Below, piece by piece: positions 1 through 7,651 of a stretch of DNA of 17,443 bases (position 1 is the stretch's first letter; each line of letters begins with the position of its first letter). This DNA comes from DAOSWM01 sp035380045 (GTDB taxonomy: Bacteria; Bacteroidota; Bacteroidia; Bacteroidales; Tenuifilaceae), in assembly GCA_035380045.1 (NCBI GenBank), contig DAOSWM010000061.1, positions 1-17,443 on the forward strand, read 5' to 3'. Below the pieces are notes generated by a model, which saw nothing but the letters and a program-made list of their open reading frames with translations, was not told the DNA's origin and searched no databases. A program made the translations under genes and the position numbers.

Positions 1-41
1 AAAAATTATTACTTTTAGTCTGTTAAAATTATTATCGTAAA

Positions 42-2276
42 ATGAAGATTTTTAATAGAAAAATATCAGTAAAATTCTATTTAACAGCGTTTGTAAATTT
101 TGCGGCAGCAGTAACGTTCGCCCAAACCAGCTACAACGGAACCATAAACCTCGATGTAAACGGGTTCGGTCCTGCCCAAAATGTTGAAACCACCATTTCA
201 TACACCGAAAACGCCACGGTGGTTTTTACCGATACCATTCGCAACGGAGCCGTGCAGTTCACCTTCCAAACAACCGGAGTGGCCGGCATTCATGCTCCGC
301 AGGAATATTTTTGCGTTACAAATATTCCGGGTTACGCCGATTTTAACATCGCGGTTAGCGCATTTGTAAATCCCGTGAGGCTCGATGTGCTGAATGTTTT
401 CGGACAAAAAGTGCTGTGCTTACGTAGTAATAGTGAAACCCTGACTTCGAGTCAGGGCTTCACTCAGGAAAGCAACTTCTACGTGAACCTCTCCGGCCAG
501 CCCAACGGAATTTACTTTCTGGTTCTGCACACGGCCAGCAGAAAAGGTCTCTCCGCAAAAGTGGTAAAAACGGGCGAAAATATTTGCGGCCCGTCGGATT
601 TATATCAGCCTGCAAGCCCTGTGGAAAGCGCAAAATTGGCGAGCGCAGCCGGCAGTAACTTCACCGTATCGTACAGCCAAATTCTTTCCGACAACGACCT
701 GGCACGTATCGAAAACACCTCGTTCGATGTGCTTATCAACCCCGAAACCAACAACACGTTCTACCACACCGCAACCATGGTTGCATATCCTGAATACGAA
801 ACAACAACAACAGGACAAATAACAATAGGAGACGAAAACATAATCGCACAAGGATTTGAATTAAAAATAAAAGACGGAAATGAAAACCACGTACTTAACA
901 GCGACGAAGAAGGAAAATACTCAATAACAATAGCAAAAAACCCAAGCGCAACAAAACCATACGTTAACGCAGAAGACAAAGAAATACAAATAAGCATAAC
1001 AGGAGAAAACACAACATCAATAGACGACTTTGTTCTAACACTAGATGAAGATCAAGAAGTAGCAAACTTCAACCTAAGACCAAAATTCACACTAAAAGGA
1101 CCGGGAAACCAAACAGTAAAAGTAAAGGGAGAAGACGAAAACACAATAGAAACAGTAAGTTCAAGTTATGGAAATTGGGAAGTAGTATTTGACACAACAA
1201 AAGTAAACCTAAATAATATACGAATAATTTCTGAAGCAGAAGGTTACTATTCTAAAGATTCACTAATAAGCAGCCTATACTTTGGAGTACATGACAACAT
1301 AGATATGACTTTGGATAAAAAATTTCTATACAGCTGGCAAGGACCAACTAACGCAGAAAAAATACAAATAACAGGTGTTGGAATAGACACACTAATCAAC
1401 GTTGTTGAAAACTACTATGCAAGTAGAGTTTATGACAGCAAAGACGAAAATAAAGAAGTAAGTATAAAAGGAAGTGCATGGGGATACCAAGACTTAACAA
1501 CACAAACAAACACTGCAGGAAGTCATGAAATAAGCATGCAACTAAATCCAAACGAATTCAAATTATCAGGAACAATAAGCGAAGACGACGTAACAATGGA
1601 GTTTATAGTAGACGACGACACACAAACAAGTCAAGTAAGCTATAACTACTCATACTCACGACAACAAGTAATAGACTCAATAGATATAAGAGTTAAAGCA
1701 ATGAAAAGCTGGTTTGACACAATAGACACAACACTAAGAGTTGGACCAACAGACAATGAATACAACATTGTAATGAAACAAAACAGATGGCCATTTATTT
1801 TTGGGGGACAAGGAAATGCTCCAATACACATAGAAGATGAAAACGGACGAGAACTAGGAATAGCAAATCCAGTAAACGGTGTATGGAGCTTTGAAATGGA
1901 CACAACAACAAACGAGTTTAACATACGAATGTACACAGAAGAAACAAACTACTACAACAAGGACACTACATTTGTAGCTTATGCTGGAAACAACTTAGGA
2001 ATAGATATGAGTCTATATCAAAAATTCCTATACAAATGGATGGGAGTTACAACACCAGGGGCTACAGTTAGAATAAACGGAACACTAATTGACACTACAT
2101 TTGTAACAAGCACAGGAAATTTTGAATCAAATGTTTATGACAGCAAAGAAGCAAACCTAAGTCACAACATAACATCAAGTCTTACAGGATACATAACAAG
2201 AGACACAACAACAACAGAAAATGGAAACCACAACTTAGAAATGATTTTGGTTGAAGAAAGCAGTCCAGAAAAAGAA
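42..2276 (+). CDS. Large secreted repeat protein, 5' part (cut by assembly gap)
   Basis: N-terminal 745 codons of a large exported protein; I do not recognise a named family. Residues 1-28 form a signal peptide (basic start, hydrophobic core, TFA-Q cleavage site). Residues 110-178 read like a T9SS sorting-domain module: NPV, then LNVFGQKV, then NLSGQPNGIYFLVL and KVVK. From about residue 340 to the gap there are five tandem units of 76-80 residues with a shared pattern (start KFLY-W-G or similar, a YDSK or YYxKD motif, and an end like IDMSLYQK). These are probably beta-sandwich repeats of the carboxypeptidase-regulatory-like kind (inference). Codon use changes abruptly near base 785: afterwards codons end mostly in A (ACA, ATA, GGA, AGA, CTA, GTA) and T is scarce. 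The frame runs open into the gap. TACTTTTA at 10-17 is a partial -7 match. Probable role: cell-surface or secreted adhesin or structural protein. Confidence 0.8.
433..463. repeat. Palindrome inside coding sequence, copy 1
   Basis: Arms GTGAAACCCTGACT and AGTCAGGGCTTCAC flank a 3-base loop; one A/C mismatch interrupts the stem. A nearly identical element lies at 3304-3334, and similarity extends a few bases beyond both arms (ATA before, TCAG after). It encodes residues 131-141 (SETLTSSQGFT) in frame, between two beta-strand-like parts of the T9SS-tail-like module, so it reads like a small repeat that landed in a loop without breaking the frame. Confidence 0.85.
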
Positions 2277-2376
2277 NNNNNNNNNNNNNNNNNNNNNNNN
2301 NNNNNNNNNNNNNNNNNNNNNNNNNNNNNNNNNNNNNNNNNNNNNNNNNNNNNNNNNNNNNNNNNNNNNNNNNNNN
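2277..2376. other. Assembly gap (100 N)
   Basis: Exactly 100 N, the conventional placeholder for a scaffold gap of unknown length. It starts on a codon boundary of the upstream frame (after codon 745) and the downstream open frame starts on the first base after it. The placeholder length is not a multiple of three, so the two halves appear out of frame, but a true gap that is a multiple of three would join them. Tandem repeats upstream are a likely reason for the broken assembly. Confidence 0.97.
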
Positions 2377-3297
2377 TATGACCAAGTAGAGGATATTATC
2401 TTTGAAATGCTAAACAAAGATAATAGTCCAGCAGTAGGAGCAAAAGGAAGACTAGAATATGCAGCTGGTGGAGTTTATGCAGAAAGTGTCAGTGACGCAG
2501 CTGGAAAAATTACTTTTGAAAACGTACCAGCAGGACTAGAACTAAAAATGTTTGCAGGATATGAAAAAGCAACAGACAGCACAAAAGTAGCATATGCAAA
2601 CGTACAATACTCAACACCAGCAAATGGAAGCATAACTGAACTTGATAAAAAACAAACATGGTTATTTTACTTAGACCATAAAAAAATGCACGTACCTGGA
2701 AAGGAAACAGGAACAGAAGAAGATAGTGTTTATGTAACTGGAAATGAAATACAAACACTTGGCGCAGGTGCAGCAAACGTTAGAAACACAATGGGACTAA
2801 ACGATCAGTTTTACTTAGTACCAGGATCATTTACACCAGGAGAACTTGCAAACATTTATACTTGGGCTGATGAAATAGAAAGAGATTACTATAACAACGA
2901 AAGAGAAATAACTTTTGTAGAAAGTCCATTCACATTTGGTAGCAACCAGGTTTTTCTTGACTTCGACTATATCACCAATAACGATTCCCCACAAGTACTA
3001 GGATGGAACGTGAGCGACGGAGTAAACAACACCGATGCAATAGAAGTTGCTGCAAGCAACGGAGATGTAGTAAGAAAAGGTGGAAGTATAACAATTGCTG
3101 GGAACAGATCAGGATTTGTAAAAGAAATAGTTAAGAGAACAAATGGAATTACAAACGCAGCAAATGGAGAAGATACAGTAAGTGAAAGAGTAGCAACAAA
3201 TTATATAGTAAACGCAAGAGCAAGAAGATATAATATAATAATAGCTGAGAATAAAAAAGTTCCAACAGTAAATTATATAGTAGAGAACTACGAGTAG
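2377..3297 (+). CDS. Large secreted repeat protein, 3' part (continues from gap)
   Basis: 306 residues, open from the first base after the gap to a TAG stop. It shares the A-rich, T-poor codon style of the upstream part, which is the main reason to treat the two as one gene. The first ~85 residues look like one more carboxypeptidase-regulatory-like beta-sandwich (AAGGVYAESVSDAAGKITF, then VPAGLELKM). The rest is a different region, of unknown family, containing PGELANIYTWADEIERDYYN and NQVFLDFDYI. A short stretch at about 2945-3030 returns to ordinary codons (TTC, CTT, ATC, ACC, TCC). The protein ends in NYIVENYE with no C-terminal T9SS sorting domain. FVKEIVKRTNGI is placed where a secreted metallopeptidase might carry HExxHxxG, but the histidines are absent; this resemblance is weak. 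Function unknown. Confidence 0.75.
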   Translation, partial: YDQVEDIIFEMLNKDNSPAVGAKGRLEYAAGGVYAESVSDAAGKITFENVPAGLELKMFAGYEKATDSTKVAYANVQYSTPANGSITELDKKQTWLFYLDHKKMHVPGKETGTEEDSVYVTGNEIQTLGAGAANVRNTMGLNDQFYLVPGSFTPGELANIYTWADEIERDYYNNEREITFVESPFTFGSNQVFLDFDYITNNDSPQVLGWNVSDGVNNTDAIEVAASNGDVVRKGGSITIAGNRSGFVKEIVKRTNGITNAANGEDTVSERVATNYIVNARARRYNIIIAENKKVPTVNYIVENYE

Positions 3298-3303
3298 AAT
3301 ATA

Positions 3304-3334
3304 GTGAAACCCTGACTTTGAGTCAGGGTTTCAC
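3304..3334. repeat. Palindrome copy 2, possible two-way terminator
   Basis: Perfect 14-bp stem (GTGAAACCCTGACT / AGTCAGGGTTTCAC) with a TTG loop, 6 bases after the stop of the plus-strand gene and 10 bases before the end of the convergent minus-strand gene. There is no good T-run on either side, so termination is only inferred from the position. Same element as 433-463 with two substitutions. Confidence 0.85.
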
Positions 3335-3344
3335 TCAGAAATTT

Positions 3345-3923
3345 TCAGATTAAATCGCAGGCATCAGCAGGCATCCAATGTTTATCCATTCCCTCCCACT
3401 TAACGTTACATCCTATTGGGTTTGTAACTTTCACAGTAATTTCCTTCCCCGCCAAATGCTCATTGAGCGCATTCTCCAAGTCGTTTACTGAAATTTTTGA
3501 TGAATCGCGTGGATTATCAACCGCTCGTCCAATATAAATTAATTCACGAGATTCGTTGAAAACGTAGAAGTGTGGAGTTCGCAGCGCTCCGTATTTTAGG
3601 GCAACTTCCTGCGTTTCGTCGTACAGGTATAGCCAGGGGAACTTTTCCTGCTCCATCCTTTTTATCATGTTAGGGAAGCTGTCCTCCTCGTAGGTTTTTC
3701 GGCTGTTTGAGTTGATTCCAACAAACCTCACGCCCTTGGGGGCGTACTTTTCCACAGTTTTTCGGGTAACCTCATCGGAGCCAATTACGTAGGGGCAGTG
3801 GTTGCATGTGAAGAAAACAACCAGAACCTTTTCGTTGAAATCGGTTAGCTTGTAACTCTTGCCGTTAGTTGCCGGAAGATTAAAATCCGGTGCTTTTTCT
3901 CCTATTTGTAGTGTGAACGCCAT
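3345..3923 (-). CDS. Thioredoxin/AhpC-TSA-fold family protein with CNHC motif
   Basis: 192 residues, no signal peptide, so cytoplasmic. The order is that of a peroxiredoxin/thioredoxin-like fold: GEKAPDFNLPATNGKSYKL (8-26), strand VLVVFF, then the redox motif T-C40-N-H-C43-PYV, and a cis-Pro-like TPHFYVF region near residue 115. Two more cysteines (C172, C189) lie in a C-terminal tail that ends PADACDLI. The CNHCPYV signature belongs to a widespread family annotated only as thioredoxin family or redoxin-domain protein; the physiological partner is not known to me. It lies 52 bases downstream of the GIN-domain gene on the same strand. A possible own promoter (TTTG ending at 3965, 18 bases, then TCTGTTTG at 3946-3939) is weak. 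The family call is firm and the reaction (thiol-disulfide exchange) is inferred from the motif. Confidence 0.9.
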   Translation of the reverse strand: MAFTLQIGEKAPDFNLPATNGKSYKLTDFNEKVLVVFFTCNHCPYVIGSDEVTRKTVEKYAPKGVRFVGINSNSRKTYEEDSFPNMIKRMEQEKFPWLYLYDETQEVALKYGALRTPHFYVFNESRELIYIGRAVDNPRDSSKISVNDLENALNEHLAGKEITVKVTNPIGCNVKWEGMDKHWMPADACDLI

Positions 3924-3975
3924 GGCATTTTTATTTTACAAACAGAAAAACTGCCAGGAATGTTCAAAAATGCTA

Positions 3976-4623
3976 TTAGTTACTGTCAACAACCTGACCA
4001 ATTCCCGTGATGGAAGAATAAATGGTTGGGGTTCCTTTATAGTAAACGTTTCCCATTCCCGAAATACTTACATCCAGTAAATTAGAAACAAAAACTTTTA
4101 CATTCCCAACTCCGGTAATGCTAATCTCAGCTATTTCAACAGGCATATCGTATAAGTCAACATTCCCCGAGCCGGTAATTCTAACGTTAACATTTTCGGT
4201 TGCTCCATGAGCAACAATGTTTCCAACGCCGGTTAAAATTATTGAATTTAATGGTAGCTGAGAATCAATATTCCCAACGCCGGTTAGCGAGAACTCCTCC
4301 AAACTTGGAGTGAAAATTGTGATAGCTATTGTGCTATCGGTCTCCACGGAGTAGTCGCCAAAGCTAATTTCAAGGGTTCCTCTTCTCACATCGGTATCGA
4401 GGTACGGAAGCAGGTTCTTTTGCGCTGATATTACGATTCCGGGCTCATCGCTTTCAATAATCTCAACATCGGCGGCAATTTGGCTTTCAACCTTTGTGAA
4501 TTCGCCAACGTAGCGATCCTCCGTAATAACCTCACCCTCGCCTTCAATCATGTTAATATCACTTGCAAATTCGCAGGAAGCGAGGAGTACAGCTAATGGC
4601 AGTAACCAAATTATTTTTTTCAT
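3976..4623 (-). CDS. GIN-domain (DUF2807) putative lipoprotein
   Basis: 215 residues. A lipoprotein signal peptide (MKKIIWLLPLAVLLASC) ends at lipidated C17. Residues ~38-210 match the head-GIN/DUF2807 type: a short N-terminal part (VGEFTKVESQIAADVEII) and then a ladder of six Gly-rich turns, each (T/S)G-x-G-(N/Q), starting near residues 113, 130, 149, 169, 187 and 205. Such regular 16-20-residue spacing fits a right-handed beta-helix. The family is common in Bacteroidota as envelope-anchored proteins of unknown role, often described as auto-transporter adhesin-like. ATG follows a 210-base non-coding stretch with TATATTTG at 4707-4700 as a possible -7 box but no matching -33 box. Localisation is well supported; the function is unknown. 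Confidence 0.9.
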   Translation of the reverse strand: MKKIIWLLPLAVLLASCEFASDINMIEGEGEVITEDRYVGEFTKVESQIAADVEIIESDEPGIVISAQKNLLPYLDTDVRRGTLEISFGDYSVETDSTIAITIFTPSLEEFSLTGVGNIDSQLPLNSIILTGVGNIVAHGATENVNVRITGSGNVDLYDMPVEIAEISITGVGNVKVFVSNLLDVSISGMGNVYYKGTPTIYSSITGIGQVVDSN

Positions 4624-4834
4624 GGAAGTAAAGTTTTTAATTATTAGGATTTCGTTTTTTTCGATTCATGCTAAATAGTATGAATTTTGGTAGCTACAAC
4701 AAATATATTACCAAAAGTTAAATGAATAATGGAAAAATCTTCCGATCGAGTGAATTAGAAGGATGAATTCGTGTATTTAACGATGAACCAGAAAGGCCAT
4801 GGCAAAAAATAACAACTAAAATTAAAACAGTTTC

Positions 4835-5959
4835 TTAGTAGTTATGATACTTCTGGTTATTAACTTCTTGTGCTCTAAAAACGTTGTACTCATCAATTAG
4901 CAATGGATAGTCCCAGCAGCCCATGCGGTGGAAAAGGTTTCCACCAAATCCGCTTTTAAACCTGTATAGCCCGCTGAGAGGATGAGTGTTGTAGGCATTG
5001 GGAGCGGCTCCAAACATGTCGTACTCCTTGCAACCCGAATTTTGTGCAATTTGAATCGCTTCCCACTGAAGCGCATAGGTGGCCATAAAATTGCGTTTCT
5101 CGGTTGAGGAAGCACCGTAAAGGTAGGTTGCCCGATTTTTAGAAAGAATTAAGAACATAGCAGCAAGCGGAATCCCATCAACCTCGGCCATTAGAAGCTT
5201 TATGTGAATATTTCCCGGAAAATTATTGTTCCGATTTGAAAGAACCGAGTAGAAATACTCCTTGTTGTGAAGGGTAATATTATTGCGTAACGATGTTTCA
5301 ACGTAAAGTGCGTACCACTTATCCAACTCATCCATCCCGCACTCTCTCACATACACGCCTTTTCGAACCGAAAGACGGATGTTGTAACGGGTTTTTGGTT
5401 TCATGTGTTTCAGAAGATTCTCATCGGATTGCGCAAGGTTTAAGAAGAAGGTGTTTGTAGGGAGAATATCGCTCGGGCTTCTATGCAAATTCCAGTTGTG
5501 GGTGTTGAAATTTATTCTAAATTCCTGGTTTTTTGCAGGAGGAGGCCCTTCCCATTGACCGTTTCTGTCGAAGTAGCTCTCGTCGGCAGCCCACTGGTTT
5601 TCCCAAGGTAAATCGTAGCGAATTAGAATGCAGTTGCTGGGGAGAAGAGGGCGCAGGCTCTCTGAGAATTCTTCAAGAAAAACTCCGTAGTTTTCAAATT
5701 CGGGTTCTACCTTTGGGCCGTAAGGAACGTAGGCAAAGCAACTTTTACTATCAATGTTTCTAATCAGAATCAGTAAATCGTCGTTTATGTTCTTGGTTGG
5801 TTTTTCGTGGGGCGACACTAGATCCCTGGAAACTTTGTAACTGAAAGCGTGCGGTTCTAATCCCTGCTGATTTTTAACCTTTGCCCAAAAGCTGGTTTGC
5901 TGTACAATGTTGGCCGGTTCTATTTCGTGAACATCCTTTTTTTCAACTAAACAATTCAT
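4835..5959 (-). CDS. FemAB/FemX-like peptidyltransferase family protein
   Basis: 374 residues, the usual size of FemABX proteins, which are built of two GNAT-like domains and use aminoacyl-tRNA to add residues to the peptidoglycan stem peptide. Recognisable parts: N-terminal QTSFWAKVKNQQG, the central KPKTRYNIRLSVRKGV (about 190-205), GIPLAAMFLIL, RATYLYGASS, and the C-terminal EYDMFGAAPN...HPLSGLYRFKSGFGG, typical of the family. Cytoplasmic, no signal peptide. Its own promoter lies just upstream (5982-6013). The exact substrate cannot be read from sequence. Most Bacteroidota are thought to have directly cross-linked peptidoglycan, so a bridge-building role is uncertain and another aminoacyl or acyl transfer is possible. 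Family confidence is high, reaction confidence low. Confidence 0.9.
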   Translation of the reverse strand: MNCLVEKKDVHEIEPANIVQQTSFWAKVKNQQGLEPHAFSYKVSRDLVSPHEKPTKNINDDLLILIRNIDSKSCFAYVPYGPKVEPEFENYGVFLEEFSESLRPLLPSNCILIRYDLPWENQWAADESYFDRNGQWEGPPPAKNQEFRINFNTHNWNLHRSPSDILPTNTFFLNLAQSDENLLKHMKPKTRYNIRLSVRKGVYVRECGMDELDKWYALYVETSLRNNITLHNKEYFYSVLSNRNNNFPGNIHIKLLMAEVDGIPLAAMFLILSKNRATYLYGASSTEKRNFMATYALQWEAIQIAQNSGCKEYDMFGAAPNAYNTHPLSGLYRFKSGFGGNLFHRMGCWDYPLLIDEYNVFRAQEVNNQKYHNY

Positions 5960-5981
5960 TACTCCATCCCATTTTGGGCTG

Positions 5982-6013
5982 CAAAGTTAAAAAATGCATT
6001 GTAAGTGAGCAAA
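5982..6013 (-). promoter_or_regulatory. Bacteroidota-type promoter of the FemAB-like gene
   Basis: On the minus strand, TTTG (6013-6010), a 20-base spacer and TAACTTTG (5989-5982) match the Bacteroidota sigma-ABfr consensus TTTG/TTG - N19-21 - TAnnTTTG. It ends 22 bases before the ATG of the FemAB-like gene and lies after the stop of the preceding gene. Confidence 0.7.
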
Positions 6014-6021
6014 TTGAATAT

Positions 6022-6477
6022 TTACTCGCCCAACCCGTCGTTCCCGGTATCAAGAACAAACTTCCATTGGCCATTTTCTTGGCGTTGCCAAATGGTAACG
6101 TAGGTTCCCCGCTCAATTTTTTGCGGATTCGATTTCATATGAAATTCCCAGTACCCATAGGTGTAACCCAAATCGCCCGATTTGCTTACTCGGGCAAACT
6201 TTGGTTCCCAGGTTAACACAAAAGATGAATCGGTTTTATTTATATAGTGCTTAGCCAATTCTTTGTGTCCCACAATGGGGAACATGTTGGGTTTAAGAAG
6301 AACAACATCGGGGGCAGCGAATTCTAAGAATGCTTTTATTTGCCCATGCTTTACCGAGTAGTCCGAGAAAGTTTTATCTGCATTAATAATTTCCTGTTCA
6401 AATTTCTCGGGGGTGTTTTCATGGCACGAACTAATTGCAACCATCGCAAAAAGGATAAAGTAAATAGTTGGTTTCAT
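6022..6477 (-). CDS. Small SnoaL/DUF4440-like lipoprotein
   Basis: 151 residues from the chosen start MKPTIYF. An in-frame ATG at 6489 would add MRKI; longer extensions would overlap the upstream gene. The chosen start gives a clean lipoprotein signal (MKPTIYFILFAMVAISSC, C18). The mature part looks like an NTF2-like fold of the SnoaL/DUF4440 type: an N-terminal helix with FEQEIINADKTFSDYSVKHG, then APDVVLLKPN, VGHKELAKHYI, a strand DLGYTYGYWEF and the end strand GTYVTIWQRQENGQWKFVLDTG, which is characteristic. Members are small-ligand-binding or enzyme-like proteins of mostly unknown role. It is 46 bases downstream of the BASS transporter gene on the same strand and may share its transcript. 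No specific function can be assigned. Confidence 0.85.
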   Translation of the reverse strand: MKPTIYFILFAMVAISSCHENTPEKFEQEIINADKTFSDYSVKHGQIKAFLEFAAPDVVLLKPNMFPIVGHKELAKHYINKTDSSFVLTWEPKFARVSKSGDLGYTYGYWEFHMKSNPQKIERGTYVTIWQRQENGQWKFVLDTGNDGLGE

Positions 6478-6523
6478 AATTTTTCTCATATCAATACTGA
6501 AGACCGCCGAGTAGCCAGTTAAC

Positions 6524-7516
6524 CTATTCTTTCTTTTGATTTTTTTCTCCAACAAGAAGCATAGCCTCTTTGGTTTTTGGAATTTTAATTCGTGAGAGCA
6601 ACCATGCAAGCAGCAGTCCGCTAATCATTTGCCAAATTCCCCACCAGGCGGCCATAAATGCCATTCCCCCGTTCCCGTCGAAAAGTTTTGGGTTAAAAAT
6701 GAGCACCAAGGCTAGTCCAGAGTTTTGTATTCCAGTTTCAATGCTTAACGTCCTTCTATCGGCTCTGGGAACTCTCCCGATGGTTCCAACCAGAAATCCT
6801 GAGAATAAGGTTTGTGCGTTTAATAGTAAAACGAGGATACCAATTGGTATAATAATGCTCCCAAAATGGCCGAGGTTTGCATATAGAGCACCGAAAATAA
6901 AAATCAAGTAAAGAATTACAGATCCAATTTTAATAGATTTTACGTATTTAGCAGTAAAAACGGGGAACCTATGCCCAACCCACATTCCGAGGATAAGAGG
7001 AATTCCCAGCAGAATAAAAACTGTTTGCGCCATTTGCCAGAAATCAATTTCAATGGGGATGTTTAAATGAAGGGCCCGTTCGGAGTATTCTACGAACAGG
7101 TTTCCGTAAATTGAGTAGTTCAAGGGTGTAAGTATTGTAGCAAAAAGGGTTGCCGCAGCTGTTAGGCTAACCGAAAGCGCAACATTCGCTTTTGAAAGCG
7201 AAGATATGAAGTTGGAGATATTGCCCCCGGGGCAAGCAGATATTAAAATCATACCCATTGCTACTGAAGCTGGTGGGCGAATAATGATAACTAGCAGAAA
7301 CGTTAGCGCAGGTAGAATTAGAAACTGGGCTCCAAAACCCAAAATAAACGATTTTGGATAGTTTAAAATATTTTTAAAGTGGTCTGTCTTGATTTCGAGG
7401 GCAACTCCAAACATAATTACAGCCAGTGTAATGTTCATAAAAAGTAACCCACCTTCAGAGAAGTTTAGTCGTGCGGTATCTATCCCCCTTAGTAATTCGA
7501 ACATACAAAAGTGCAT
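6524..7516 (-). CDS. Bile acid:sodium symporter (BASS) family transporter
   Basis: 330 residues and about nine to ten hydrophobic segments, typical of the BASS/NTCP family of inner-membrane, sodium-coupled carriers of organic anions. Family markers: NITLAVIMFGVALEIK (28-43), the ACPGGNISNF motif (94-103), the discontinuous-helix stretch ATILTPLNYSIYG (126-138) and the second crossover motif ETGIQNSGLA (260-269). The C-terminal tail is charged (GEKNQKKE). The substrate is unknown; bacterial members carry bile acids, pyruvate, pantoate or other organic acids. Start: the first ATG (7516) is used; ATG at 7504 (MFELLRG) is an equally possible start. The gene is divergent from the lipoprotein gene at 7652 and is followed closely by the DUF4440-like gene. 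Confidence 0.92.
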   Translation of the reverse strand: MHFCMFELLRGIDTARLNFSEGGLLFMNITLAVIMFGVALEIKTDHFKNILNYPKSFILGFGAQFLILPALTFLLVIIIRPPASVAMGMILISACPGGNISNFISSLSKANVALSVSLTAAATLFATILTPLNYSIYGNLFVEYSERALHLNIPIEIDFWQMAQTVFILLGIPLILGMWVGHRFPVFTAKYVKSIKIGSVILYLIFIFGALYANLGHFGSIIIPIGILVLLLNAQTLFSGFLVGTIGRVPRADRRTLSIETGIQNSGLALVLIFNPKLFDGNGGMAFMAAWWGIWQMISGLLLAWLLSRIKIPKTKEAMLLVGEKNQKKE

Positions 7517-7651
7517 TTATTTTAAAGTAAAAGTAGCTAAAATTTTACAGCATGCTTGGTTTACGTAAAATTAAGCAGTAATTAAAACTTCTGTTTAGTT
7601 GATTTTTGTAACTTGCATCACATAATTGAGGACAAAGAATTTAAAATAGTT

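Noticed and set aside
785..1000. Diversity-generating retroelement variable or template region because of the A-richness
   Set aside because: No reverse transcriptase and no paired template/variable repeats; A-richness extends over more than 2 kb of coding DNA.
1646..1936. Open frames on the minus strand under the A-rich gene
   Set aside because: The T-poor coding strand leaves few stop codons in antisense frames; no start context, family or codon bias supports them.
2251..2381. Two out-of-frame overlapping genes across the N gap
   Set aside because: The apparent overlap comes from reading through the N placeholder; codon style on both sides supports one gene.
7609..7618. TAACTTGCAT motif, also at 11386-11395, as a variant -7 promoter box upstream of two plus-strand genes
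   Set aside because: No -33 element at suitable spacing in either place; two copies of a 10-base AT-rich string are not enough.
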